A DNA stretch of 64,000 nt from Palsa-504 sp963808315 (lineage in GTDB: Bacteria; Actinomycetota; Actinomycetes; Streptosporangiales; Streptosporangiaceae), in assembly GCA_963808315.1 (NCBI GenBank), contig CAWEFK010000024.1, positions 248,001 to 312,000 of the forward strand. The letters are read 5' to 3'. Numbering within the stretch: position 1 is the first letter of the stretch; every line of letters begins with the position of its first letter. A model generated the notes under the pieces. The model was given only the letters and a program-made list of their open reading frames with translations. It ran no database searches and was not told the origin of the DNA. This document shows, piece by piece, positions 1-7,141 of this stretch. A program made the translations under genes and the position numbers.

Positions 1-329
1 AGCCCCCGGACCCCGCGCGCGGCCAGCGAGGTCGCTAGCAGCTCGCCGAACATCCCGTCGGTGGACGGCGACGCCGTCGTCACCACTAGCAGGTCGCCGG
101 CCTGGCACTGCTCGGCGGCCGCGTGGATCATGAGGTTGTCGCCCGGCCAGCACAGCGCGGTCACCGCGGTCCCGCCGACCCGGGTCCCGTCCTGGATGGG
201 ACGCAGCCCGGGCCCGAGGTACCCGGTCCGGCCGATGGCCTCGTGCACGGTGGCCACGCCAAGCTCGGCGAGTGCGTCCACCACGGTCAGGTCGGCTCGG
301 GCCACTCCGGTGACGATCACGTTGCGCAT
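1..329 (-). CDS. RraA-like / 4-carboxy-4-hydroxy-2-oxoadipate aldolase domain, possible independent product (partial)
   Basis: From ATG 329 the sequence reads as the N-terminal 109 residues of the RraA-like aldolase family (LigK/HMG-CHA aldolase type): TVHEAIGRTGYLGPGLRPI, then GTAVTALCWPGDN and GDLLVVTTASPSTDGMFGEL. The family cleaves 4-carboxy-4-hydroxy-2-oxoadipate to pyruvate and oxaloacetate and can decarboxylate oxaloacetate. The catalytic Arg-Asp region expected next lies beyond the window edge, so activity cannot be judged. A purine-rich SD (GGAAGGGG) sits 4-5 bases before the ATG, which would allow separate translation even though the frame is continuous with the upstream GntR domain. 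RraA-type binding proteins share this fold, so the exact substrate is uncertain. Confidence 0.7.
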   Translation of the reverse strand, partial: MRNVIVTGVARADLTVVDALAELGVATVHEAIGRTGYLGPGLRPIQDGTRVGGTAVTALCWPGDNLMIHAAAEQCQAGDLLVVTTASPSTDGMFGELLATSLAARGVRG

Positions 330-1070
330 GGGACCCCTTCCTGTGGGCCTGGCCTTCGGCGTTTCCAGCAGGGCCGTTATGACGCTGCGCAGATGGCGGC
401 GGGTCGCCGCCTCGGCCTGCGCCGGCTGCCGCTGCGTGATCGCGGTTATGATCGCCAGGTGCTCGGGCAGCGAGGCCTGCGAACGCCCCGGGCGCAGTGA
501 GAGCTGGAACCGGTGGCGGACCAGCTGCCCGTTCAGCCGCTCGAGCAGGGCCGCCGCGACCGTCTGGCCTGACATTTCGCGTACCAGCCGGTGCAGCTCA
601 CCGTTGAGGGCCGAGTACTTCAGCGGCTCGCCGTCGGCCACACTGCGCTCGAGCTCCTCGCCCAGCTGCCTGAGCCGGGCGGCCTCGGCCTCGGTGACCC
701 GCTCGGCCGCCTTCGCCGCGCACAGTCCCTCCAGCGCCATCCGGCACTCGGTGATGGCGACCGCCTCGCCCAGCCCGATGACCCGGACCCGCGCCCCGCG
801 GTTTGGTATCCGCTCGACGAGCCCCTCCGCGGTCAGGTCGAACAGCGCCGCGCGCAGGCTGGCCCGCGTCACGGCGAGCATCCTAGCCAGTTCCTCCTCG
901 ACCAGACGCTGTCCCGGTGCCATGTCGCCGGCGAGAATCGCCCGCCGCAGTCGCTCCACTGCCGCCCGCCGGGCCGGCTCGCCCCGCCCCGGCTCGCCCT
1001 GGGCCGGCTCGCCCCCGGCCGGCTCGCCCCGCCCCGGCTCACCTCGCCCCGCATCGTTGTCCGCCCGCAC
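1..1070 (-). CDS. GntR/FCD-family regulator fused in frame to an RraA/LigK-type aldolase (partial, runs off the left edge)
   Basis: The frame opens at GTG 1070 and stays open to the window edge. Residues about 1-30 are a GEP-rich low-complexity tail. A GntR winged helix follows (GQRLVEEELARMLAVTRASL, then VERIPNRGARV), then an all-helical FCD domain ending in HLRSVITALLE near residue 238. FCD regulators normally stop here. This one continues through a short linker (ARPTGRGP) straight into the Met of an aldolase domain at 329 with no stop. Known role of the family: metabolite-responsive repressors of catabolic operons. Inference: the protein either senses and degrades the same metabolite or is a readthrough product, because an internal SD precedes the aldolase Met. 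GTG is chosen because a promoter and a stop (1104-1106) lie just upstream. A single-base consensus error at the junction is possible, but both domains are intact. Confidence 0.75.
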   Translation of the reverse strand, partial: MRADNDAGRGEPGRGEPAGGEPAQGEPGRGEPARRAAVERLRRAILAGDMAPGQRLVEEELARMLAVTRASLRAALFDLTAEGLVERIPNRGARVRVIGLGEAVAITECRMALEGLCAAKAAERVTEAEAARLRQLGEELERSVADGEPLKYSALNGELHRLVREMSGQTVAAALLERLNGQLVRHRFQLSLRPGRSQASLPEHLAIITAITQRQPAQAEAATRRHLRSVITALLETPKARPTGRGPMRNVIVTGVARADLTVVDALAELGVATVHEAIGRTGYLGPGLRPIQDGTRVGGTAVTALCWPGDNLMIHAAAEQCQAGDLLVVTTASPSTDGMFGELLATSLAARGVRG

Positions 1071-1077
1071 CCAAGCG

Positions 1078-1107
1078 ATCCTAAGAAATCTCCAACAAAA
1101 TTGTCAA
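1078..1107 (-). promoter_or_regulatory. Sigma-70-type promoter for the GntR-aldolase gene, giving a leaderless transcript
   Basis: On the minus strand TTGACA (1107-1102) is followed by an 18-bp spacer and TAGGAT (1083-1078). The predicted +1 is about 1071, directly at the GTG start (1070), so the mRNA would be leaderless, which is common in actinobacteria. Confidence 0.6.
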
Positions 1108-1111
1108 CAAT
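1100..1111. promoter_or_regulatory. Probable GntR/FCD operator overlapping the -35 box
   Basis: ATTGT-TG-ACAAT is a perfect 5-2-5 inverted repeat lying over the TTGACA -35 hexamer. FCD-type GntR operators commonly follow this ATTGTNNACAAT pattern. The position predicts negative autoregulation of the gene that starts at 1070. This is inferred from sequence only. Confidence 0.5.
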
Positions 1112-1140
1112 CAACGCCCGCGCTGGCGAGGGGGGGCGGC

Positions 1141-2271
1141 TCAGCTGGCCGAGGGCGGGCGGCTCAGCTGGCCGAGGAACAGCGGCAGCCCGGTGGCGGT
1201 GTGGATGATGGCGAACAGGAACGGCCGGTCGACGACCATCGTGACCGGCGGCGGCCGCCGGAACGCGGCCAACGCCTTGATCGCGACCGCGGTGGCGGCC
1301 GCCGCTTCCGTGCCCTGCTCATCGACGTCGATGAACGCCTTGTGCACGACCGCGCCTATGGTCAGTCGCTCGGTCTCGGTGATGCCGCTGAAGTCCGCGC
1401 CGTCGCCGAACGCCTCGTTCACGCCGAGCTGCCGCAAGGCCGGGATGAGGCTGGATGAGAACTCCACCCGGAACCGCGGCATGGTCAACGTGACCCGTTC
1501 GCTGGTCATCCCGGCGAGCATGCCGCCCAGGCCACGAGCGGCGAGCACCGGGCGCAGGGCCGCCAGCGGTCCGTCAGGCAAGATCACCGCCATGGCCAGG
1601 CTGCCGTCGGCGTAGGGCAGCAGGACGGCCTGATATCCGTCACCGCGCCGATAGGAGCGTGCGGCGGTGCCGCGCATCGTCGCCGTGACCGTCCGGCTAG
1701 CAGGGCCGTCCGGGTAAAAGGGCGCGTCGCTGGTCTGCGCGGCGGGAAAGGGGTCAGCCCACGGGGCCTTCAGGTATACGGCGTTCGCGAGCAGCAGCCT
1801 GGTCAGCGGCCCGATGCTACCCGGTGGTAGCAGCCCGGTGATCTTTCCTTCTGTCTGTGCGGCGATCACCCGGTTGATCTCGTCCCGGGCCGGGCCGGGG
1901 GCGTGGGCAAAGTCGGCGTCAGCGAACGTGGCCCCGGCGTCACTGAGCCGTGCGGTGAACTCGGGCCGCACCGGCAGGCCGGACTGGATCCAGACGGTGT
2001 TCGGCGCCCGGAACGTCACCGACCCGCGTGCGGCCGTCTCCCCGATCGGAGCCGGCTGCGAGGCCGGTCCGTCCTCCGCCGCCCCGGCCAGGTGCAAGGC
2101 GCGGGCCAACTCGGCCGCCGTCTGGCCGCGGGCCCCGCACCAGGCCATCCACAGAGCACTGGCCACGCTGGCTGGCGAGAAGACCGTATTCGCCCCGTCC
2201 TGTGCCAGCAGCGGGTACAGGTCCGCGCCAAACGTGCCAACGGCCACCGCGGATTCGCGAGCCGCGGTCAT
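1141..2271 (-). CDS. Serpin-family protease inhibitor, intracellular
   Basis: A 376-residue protein with the full serpin fold: N-terminal NTVFSPASVASALWMAWCGA, the FNANAVYLKAPW-like strand (LLLANAVYLKAPWADPF), a hinge of GTEAAAATAV, and the C-terminal signature DRPFLFAIIHTATGLPLFLG. Serpins are suicide inhibitors of serine or cysteine proteases. The Ala-rich hinge is compatible with an inhibitory serpin. The reactive loop between hinge and DRPF is about five residues longer than in alpha-1-antitrypsin, so the P1 residue cannot be assigned (Leu, Phe or Arg near the middle). No signal peptide is seen. The ATG at 2271 overlaps the stop of the upstream secD paralogue (TGATG), implying translational coupling. 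A TTG at 2274 is a weaker alternative start. Confidence 0.9.
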   Translation of the reverse strand: MTAARESAVAVGTFGADLYPLLAQDGANTVFSPASVASALWMAWCGARGQTAAELARALHLAGAAEDGPASQPAPIGETAARGSVTFRAPNTVWIQSGLPVRPEFTARLSDAGATFADADFAHAPGPARDEINRVIAAQTEGKITGLLPPGSIGPLTRLLLANAVYLKAPWADPFPAAQTSDAPFYPDGPASRTVTATMRGTAARSYRRGDGYQAVLLPYADGSLAMAVILPDGPLAALRPVLAARGLGGMLAGMTSERVTLTMPRFRVEFSSSLIPALRQLGVNEAFGDGADFSGITETERLTIGAVVHKAFIDVDEQGTEAAAATAVAIKALAAFRRPPPVTMVVDRPFLFAIIHTATGLPLFLGQLSRPPSAS

Positions 2272-3863
2272 CAAGGCTGCTTCATCGGGGTCCGGGCGCC
2301 CAGCCGGGCCGGGTCGAGGCCGGACAGCGGGGCGCCGCCGCCGTAGAACTTGGTCCGGGCGAGCAGCGTCACCATCGGCTTGGTGAACAAGAACACCACC
2401 ACAATGTCGATCAGCGTGGTCAGGCCCAGCGTATACGCGAAGCCCTTGACCTCACCGATGGAGAAGTAATACAGCAGCAGCGCGGCGATGAACGACACCG
2501 TGTCCGAGACCAGGATGGTCCGCCGGGCGCGTTTCCAGCCCGCTTCCACCGCGGGCCGCAGCTGCTTGCCCTCGCGCACCTCATCCCGCAACCGCTCGAA
2601 GAACACGACGAAGGAGTCCGCGGTGATGCCGATGGCCACGATCAGGCCCGCGATCCCGGACAGCTCCAGGGTGAAGCTCTGGTACTTGGTCAGCAGCACC
2701 ACCGCCAGCATGGCCACGCCGCCCGCGATGATCAGGCTGGACACCGAGACCAGGCCCAGGCCGCGGTAGTACAGGAACGAGTAGATCACCACCAGCCCCA
2801 GCCCGATCGCCGCCGCGATCAGGCCGCCGTCCAGCTGCGCCCGGCCCAGCTGCGCCGACACCGACTGCACGCTGAGGATCTTGAAGTTCAGCGGCAGCGA
2901 CCCGTACTTCAGGATGTTCTGCAGCTGCGTCGCGGAGGCCTGGGTGAAGTTCCCGGTGATCTCCGCGTTCCCGCCGAGGATCGCGCCCTGGATCTCGTCG
3001 GGCGACACGACGTTCCCGTCCAGGACGATGGCGGTCTGGTCGAGAACATAGTCGTTCTCGTTGGTCGAGGCGTCGGAGTAGTAGGTGTTGTACTGGTGCG
3101 AGGTCAGCTTGCCGAAGGCCGCCGCGCCCGCGCTGTTCAGGGTCACGTTCACGACGTATTTGTTGTTGGCCGACAACTGCGTCGCGGTGGCGCCGGTGAC
3201 CTGCTTACCCTGCACCGCCACGGTGGCCAGCACGTACTTGTCGCCGCTGCTTGGGTCGCAGGCGACGGTCTGCGAGTTCACCGCGTTATAGTCCGCCGAG
3301 TCGGTGTACCCGACCCGCGCCTTCCACTTGGTCGAGTCCCCGATCGTGCAGGTCAGCTTGTTGAACAGCGCGAGGGTCTTCTTGTTCACCATGTTGGCGT
3401 CGCCATAGGCGGTGCTGCTCGAAGACGCGGACGGGCTGGCCGTAGGGGCGGCGTAAGCCCGGTAGAGCAGGACCTGCCGGAAGTTCAGCAGGGCGGTGGT
3501 GCTCACCAGGTCCTCGGTCTGCTGGGTGGACTTGCCCGGCACCGACACGACCAGGTCCTGGTGGCCCTCGGTCTGAACCTGAGCACCCGAATTACCCGTG
3601 CCGTTGACCCGGGCCAAGATGATGGAGATGGCCTCGTTCATCTCGGCGCCCGACGGTATCCCGCCCGTCGGGGTGGTCGCGAACATCGTCACCTGGGTGC
3701 CGCCGGACAGGTCGAGTCCGAGGCCGACCTTGAAGTCCTTGTGCCAGTGGCCCGGGCTGGACAGATTCCCGCCCAGGATCCCCAGGAGCATGATCACGAT
3801 AAGCGCAACGAGCGCCGCGAGCGCCCGTCCCGGACGCGGGGCGGTCTTCGAAGGGGCTGTCAA
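2271..3863 (-). CDS. Second SecD protein-export subunit (SecD paralogue, no SecF partner)
   Basis: 530 residues. TM1 lies at about 14-32, the canonical SecD motif LGLDLSGGTQV at 48-58, a periplasmic domain follows, then five C-terminal TM segments including GITADSFVVFFERLRDE with the conserved Asp. SecD uses the proton gradient with SecF to pull exported proteins through SecYEG. Residues 237-526 are identical to residues 314-603 of the operon SecD at 24778, while the N-terminal half differs by many substitutions and lacks that protein's Ser/Ala-rich insert. The TTG start is chosen because GGCGGA just upstream and the following ACAGCCCCT match the leader of the operon copy. The next gene is a coupled serpin instead of secF. 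Inference: a specialised or spare SecD that would have to use the SecF encoded at 26676. Confidence 0.9.
   Translation of the reverse strand: MTAPSKTAPRPGRALAALVALIVIMLLGILGGNLSSPGHWHKDFKVGLGLDLSGGTQVTMFATTPTGGIPSGAEMNEAISIILARVNGTGNSGAQVQTEGHQDLVVSVPGKSTQQTEDLVSTTALLNFRQVLLYRAYAAPTASPSASSSSTAYGDANMVNKKTLALFNKLTCTIGDSTKWKARVGYTDSADYNAVNSQTVACDPSSGDKYVLATVAVQGKQVTGATATQLSANNKYVVNVTLNSAGAAAFGKLTSHQYNTYYSDASTNENDYVLDQTAIVLDGNVVSPDEIQGAILGGNAEITGNFTQASATQLQNILKYGSLPLNFKILSVQSVSAQLGRAQLDGGLIAAAIGLGLVVIYSFLYYRGLGLVSVSSLIIAGGVAMLAVVLLTKYQSFTLELSGIAGLIVAIGITADSFVVFFERLRDEVREGKQLRPAVEAGWKRARRTILVSDTVSFIAALLLYYFSIGEVKGFAYTLGLTTLIDIVVVFLFTKPMVTLLARTKFYGGGAPLSGLDPARLGARTPMKQP
2286..3155. repeat. Long inverted repeat, arm 1 (partner 25717-26586)
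   Basis: The 3' part of the second secD is almost identical at DNA level to 25717-26586 in opposite orientation. At the places I compared base by base I found only one silent change (CGG here, CGA there). Identity starts sharply at GTCGTGAAC and ends at GGACCCCG. Confidence 0.85.
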
Positions 3864-4005
3864 TTTTCCGCCCGTCGTGTTTCGGGTCTTCCTACTCGAT
3901 CAAACGCCGTCGACGGTGCCGCGAGTTCCACCCGCCCTGCCGCCACGAAGAGCCGTCGGCGTGATCCATACCGGGGTCGGCCCCGGACCGCGTTAGGCTT
4001 CAGCG

Positions 4006-4455
4006 ATGCAGGAACTCGAGGATTTCGCCAGGCTGGTCGCGGGTGATCACGGTCTGTGCGTGGTGTCGACACTGAGGCCGGACGGGACGATCCAGTCGTC
4101 GGTGGTGAACGCCGGGGTACTCCCGCACCCCGTCACCGGCGCTCAGGTCGTCGGACTGGTGAGCCGGGGTGATGCCCGCCGGGTGGCCAACCTGAGGGCC
4201 CGGCCGCGCGCCACGGTCGTGGTCCGGTCGGGCTGGGAGTGGGCCTCGGCCGAAGGGCGGGCCGAACTGGCTGGACCCGACGACCCGATGCCGGGGGTGG
4301 ACGCGGAGCGCCTGCGCCTGCTGCTGCGGGAGATCTTCACCGCCGCGGGCGGCCAGCACGACGATTTCGCCGCCTACGACCGGGTGATGGCCGACGAGCG
4401 CCGCGTCGCGGTGCTGGTCACGCCCGAGCGGGGCTTCGCCCGCCCCCGGAGCTGA
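4006..4455 (+). CDS. PPOX-class (pyridoxamine 5'-phosphate oxidase fold) oxidoreductase, probably F420-dependent
   Basis: 149 residues forming one split-barrel domain: GLCVVSTLRPDGTIQSSVVNAG, then VGLVSRGDARRVANLRARPR and ATVVVRSGWEWASAEGRAEL. This matches the actinobacterial FDOR/PPOX group that reduces substrates with deazaflavin F420H2, although FMN- or heme-binding relatives share the fold. It is divergently transcribed from the second secD and followed six bases later by an alpha/beta hydrolase, so the two plus-strand genes probably form an operon. A -10-like TAGGCT at 3994-3999 would put the transcript start at about the ATG. The physiological substrate is unknown. Confidence 0.8.
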   Translation: MQELEDFARLVAGDHGLCVVSTLRPDGTIQSSVVNAGVLPHPVTGAQVVGLVSRGDARRVANLRARPRATVVVRSGWEWASAEGRAELAGPDDPMPGVDAERLRLLLREIFTAAGGQHDDFAAYDRVMADERRVAVLVTPERGFARPRS

Positions 4456-4461
4456 GGTCCC

Positions 4462-5406
4462 ATGCCAACCGGATCGTCCCTGGAGACCGAGCGCCGCAGC
4501 ATCACCTTGCCCGACGGGCGCCGGGCCGACCTGCTCACCACCGGCCCGGCGGACGGCCTGCCGCTGGTGTTGCACGAGGGCACGCCCGTCGGGCTGGTCT
4601 TTTACCCGCCGACGGTCCGGGCGGCTCAGGCGCGCGGCCTGCGGGTCATCCTGGCCGCCAGACCCGGATACGAGGGATCGACGCCGCGTCCCGGACGCCG
4701 GGTGGTCGACGTGGCCGGGGACACGGCCGCGATCCTCGATGCGCTCGGCGCGGGCACCTTCGTCACCATGGGCTGGTCCGGCGGCGGACCGCACGCGCTG
4801 GCCTGCGCTGCGGCCCTGCCCGGGCGCTGCCTGGCGGCGGCCTCCATCGCCGGGGTAGCGCCCTATGGGGCGAAGGGACTGGACTGGCTGGCCGGCATGG
4901 GCCAGGAGAACGTCGATGAGTTCGGTGCCGCGGTCTCGGGCGGGCCGGCGCTGACCCGGTTCCTGGACGCCGCGGCGGCCGGGCTGAGGGCCGTCACCGG
5001 TGCCGAGGTGGCACGATCGCTCGGCGGCCTGGTGATAGCCGCCGACCAGGCCGTGCTCACCGGGGAATTCGCCGACTACGTCGCCGCCGCCCTGCGGGCC
5101 GCGATAGACGCCGGCATCGAGGGCTGGCGCGACGATGACCTGGCGTTCGTCAACGACTGGGGTTTTTCGCTCGGCTGGGAAACGGCCAGCCGCGCCCCTG
5201 TCGCCCCCGCGCCGGTCGCCATCTGGCAGGGCGACCAGGACAAGATGGTCCCGTTCGCGCACGGCCAGTGGCTGGCCACCCACATTCCCGGCGCCCGCGC
5301 CCACCTGCTCCCGGGTGAGGGCCACCTCTCGCTGACCGTCAGTTCCCTCGGCCGCATCCTCGATGATCTCCTGGACCTGGCCGGACTGAAACCTGAAACC
5401 ACCTAG
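4462..5406 (+). CDS. Alpha/beta-fold hydrolase
   Basis: 314 residues. The nucleophile elbow is GWSGGGPHAL (Ser near residue 97), the acid is in WQGDQDKMVPF, and the catalytic His is in LLPGEGHLSL, so the triad looks complete. The oxyanion region is HEGTPVG, as in proline-iminopeptidase- or esterase-like members. Substrate is not predictable. Six bases separate it from the PPOX-fold gene, suggesting co-transcription. Confidence 0.85.
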   Translation: MPTGSSLETERRSITLPDGRRADLLTTGPADGLPLVLHEGTPVGLVFYPPTVRAAQARGLRVILAARPGYEGSTPRPGRRVVDVAGDTAAILDALGAGTFVTMGWSGGGPHALACAAALPGRCLAAASIAGVAPYGAKGLDWLAGMGQENVDEFGAAVSGGPALTRFLDAAAAGLRAVTGAEVARSLGGLVIAADQAVLTGEFADYVAAALRAAIDAGIEGWRDDDLAFVNDWGFSLGWETASRAPVAPAPVAIWQGDQDKMVPFAHGQWLATHIPGARAHLLPGEGHLSLTVSSLGRILDDLLDLAGLKPETT

Positions 5407-5636
5407 TGCCTCAGCAGCCGGCGTTCGCCTGGTTACCCGGTGCGGTAAGGTCACGCCCGGCGAGGTCAGCATCCCGCGTACACCACCCGTCTCGCCTGGC
5501 ACACCCGTGACCGGCGCTCCCGCTCTCGAACAACACCGATGGTCCATCGCGGTTGCCCAAGCAACACCTATGGTCCTTCGATGTGGGTCAGGTCCGGGTT
5601 CCTCGGGCACGCTAGCTACCTGCGACCTCGGGCACA
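5407..5636. repeat. Gene-free convergent spacer with two repeat pairs
   Basis: Between the convergent hydrolase and TPR genes. CAACACCNATGGTCCNTCG occurs at 5531-5549 and 5562-5580. A 25-bp unit (CCTCGGGCACGCTAGCTACC and following bases) is tandemly duplicated at 5601-5625 and 5626-5650, and the second copy supplies the TPR gene's stop. No gene or clear terminator is seen. Confidence 0.6.
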
Positions 5637-6467
5637 CTAGCTACCTGCGGACCTCGGGGGCCCGGCGATCTCGGCCGCCTGCGATTCCAGGATCGTGACC
5701 CCCAGGGCATGCGCCCAGCGGCCGACCTCCCTGGCCACCGCGCGGGCCGTGTCGTGATCTCCGGTGTCCCGCGCCAGGCCAGCCAGGAGTAGCTGCTGGG
5801 ACAGGACGTACGGCACCGCCCCGGCTCGCTGCCGCTGCTCCGCCGACCGCTCCCACATCTGCCGCGCCCGGTCCGCGTCGCCCGCCTCGCTCACGTGGTA
5901 ACCCAGGTGGCGCAGCGCGTCAGAGGTGGTCAGGTCGTCACGGGCCTCCTCAGCCGCCGTCAGGGCCGTGGCGAACATCGATCTCGCCGCCTCGCCGTCA
6001 CCGCGCAGGTTGTCCTCGATCAGCCCGGCGTAGAACGTGGCCGCCGCCGCCCGTCGTTGATCGGGGGCGCTGGCCCGGAGGCCGGCGGCCCGTGTGGCCA
6101 GCTGGCCGATGACCTCGGGGTCGCGGCCCTGCGGCCCGAATCCGGGCGCGTCGCCACCCGCGCCGAACAGCTCCTCCGCGTAGTCATGGGCCAGCCGGTG
6201 GAATTCCAGGTCGAAGGCGACGCAGGGATTGTCCCCGGCGTCGGCCACCGCAGCGCAGGCGCGTGCCAGGGCCGAGGAACCCTTGTTCGTTCGGGCCCAG
6301 AAGTCCTGATTCACCGTCACCTCCGCCTCGGCTACGGCGAGGACCGCTCGCTCCGCCGGGTTCGCCGCGGTGACGTCCTCGAGCAACCCGGCGGCCTGCG
6401 TCCAGCGCCCGGCCAGCATCAGGGCCCGGGCGGCGGCGGTCAGCCGGCCGGCATCGATTTCTGCCAT
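5637..6467 (-). CDS. TPR-like helical repeat protein
   Basis: 276 residues of paired amphipathic helices typical of tetratricopeptide-like proteins, for example LTAAARALMLAGRWTQAAGL, AARSMFATALTAAEEARDDL, LRHLGYHVSEAGDADRARQM and LLLAGLARDTGDHDTARAVA. No catalytic motif. Such proteins act as scaffolds or as the sensor half of regulatory pairs. ATG 6467 is the first Met consistent with the fold; the open frame upstream to 7046 is antisense to the neighbouring gene. It is divergent from a CGNR zinc-finger gene across a 72-bp region with three shared 8-bp repeats, suggesting co-regulation. Confidence 0.75.
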   Translation of the reverse strand: MAEIDAGRLTAAARALMLAGRWTQAAGLLEDVTAANPAERAVLAVAEAEVTVNQDFWARTNKGSSALARACAAVADAGDNPCVAFDLEFHRLAHDYAEELFGAGGDAPGFGPQGRDPEVIGQLATRAAGLRASAPDQRRAAAATFYAGLIEDNLRGDGEAARSMFATALTAAEEARDDLTTSDALRHLGYHVSEAGDADRARQMWERSAEQRQRAGAVPYVLSQQLLLAGLARDTGDHDTARAVAREVGRWAHALGVTILESQAAEIAGPPRSAGS

Positions 6468-6482
6468 GATAGAGTCCGTTCT

Positions 6483-6535
6483 GTAGGTGGCGTAACTAAA
6501 GACACCACCTACCCAATCAGGCGATAAGTAGGTGG
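6483..6535. promoter_or_regulatory. Three GTAGGTGG repeats in a divergent promoter region
   Basis: GTAGGTGG occurs at 6483-6490 and 6528-6535, and as its complement CCACCTAC at 6505-6512. The first two make an inverted repeat. The last overlaps the ribosome-binding region of the CGNR gene. The layout suggests an operator for the divergent TPR/CGNR pair. Confidence 0.5.
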
Positions 6536-6539
6536 TCAA

Positions 6540-7112
6540 GTGAGTTACGACGACTACGACCTGAACTCGCTCCAGATCGCTCTCGACCTCGCCTCGCTGG
6601 GTGAGGGTTCGCTCACCCTCCCGCAGCTTCTCGAGCAACAGCAGCCCATGTTCACCGATCATGGCTACCCGCCCGGAATCGACCCGGCCGGAATGGACTC
6701 GCCCGGAATCGACGCTGGCACCGAGGCGGCGCTCACCGGCCTGGCCGCTCAGCTCGCGGCGGTGCTCAGCCAGCCGTCCGAGGACGGCTTCCTCGACGCG
6801 CTGGCCGAACTGCTCGAGGCTCAGCCCTGCAAGCCCTACCTGACCAGGCACGACGGTACGCCGCACCTGCATTACGCGCGGGATGACGCGCCGCTGGCCC
6901 AGTGGCTGCCGGCCCAGGCCGCTTCCGGGCTTGTGCTGTACGTCTGCCGTCACGGCCGGTCCCGGCTCCGCCGCTGCGCGGCGCGGGGCTGCGGCCGCTG
7001 GCTCGTCGACACCTCCCGCAACCAGTCCAGGCGCTATTGCCAGCACGCCTGCGCCAGCCGTACCACGGTGGCGGCCTACCGCGCCAGGCAGAAGACGGAC
7101 ACGCGCGCCTAG
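6540..7112 (+). CDS. ABATE-type protein with C-terminal CGNR zinc finger, probable transcriptional regulator
   Basis: 190 residues. The N-terminal two thirds resemble the ABATE ligand-binding region (LHYARDDAPLAQWLPAQAAS). The C-terminus is a CGNR zinc finger: CAARGCGRWLVDTSRNQSRR followed by YCQHACASR, with the C-x4-C and C-x3-C zinc ligands. The family is thought to bind DNA and respond to small molecules. GTG 6540 starts directly after the GTAGGTGG repeat that serves as RBS region. It is divergent from a TPR gene and 29 bases before tex. The middle carries a short MDSP/GIDPAG-type repeat absent from most relatives. Confidence 0.85.
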   Translation: MSYDDYDLNSLQIALDLASLGEGSLTLPQLLEQQQPMFTDHGYPPGIDPAGMDSPGIDAGTEAALTGLAAQLAAVLSQPSEDGFLDALAELLEAQPCKPYLTRHDGTPHLHYARDDAPLAQWLPAQAASGLVLYVCRHGRSRLRRCAARGCGRWLVDTSRNQSRRYCQHACASRTTVAAYRARQKTDTRA

Positions 7113-7141
7113 GGCCGGCCGGGCGCTGGCACAATGCTCTG

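Noticed and set aside
61..1458. Plus-strand open frame of 465 codons
   Set aside because: Antisense to the GntR-aldolase and serpin genes, with low-complexity translation; a high-GC shadow.
2028..4046. Plus-strand open frame of 672 codons
   Set aside because: Mirror of the second secD and serpin; His/Gln/Arg-rich with no domain.
4000..5637. 545-codon minus-strand frame
   Set aside because: Antisense to the PPOX-fold and hydrolase genes.
5531..5650. Repeats considered as a CRISPR fragment
   Set aside because: Only two copies of each unit, no regular spacers and no cas genes.
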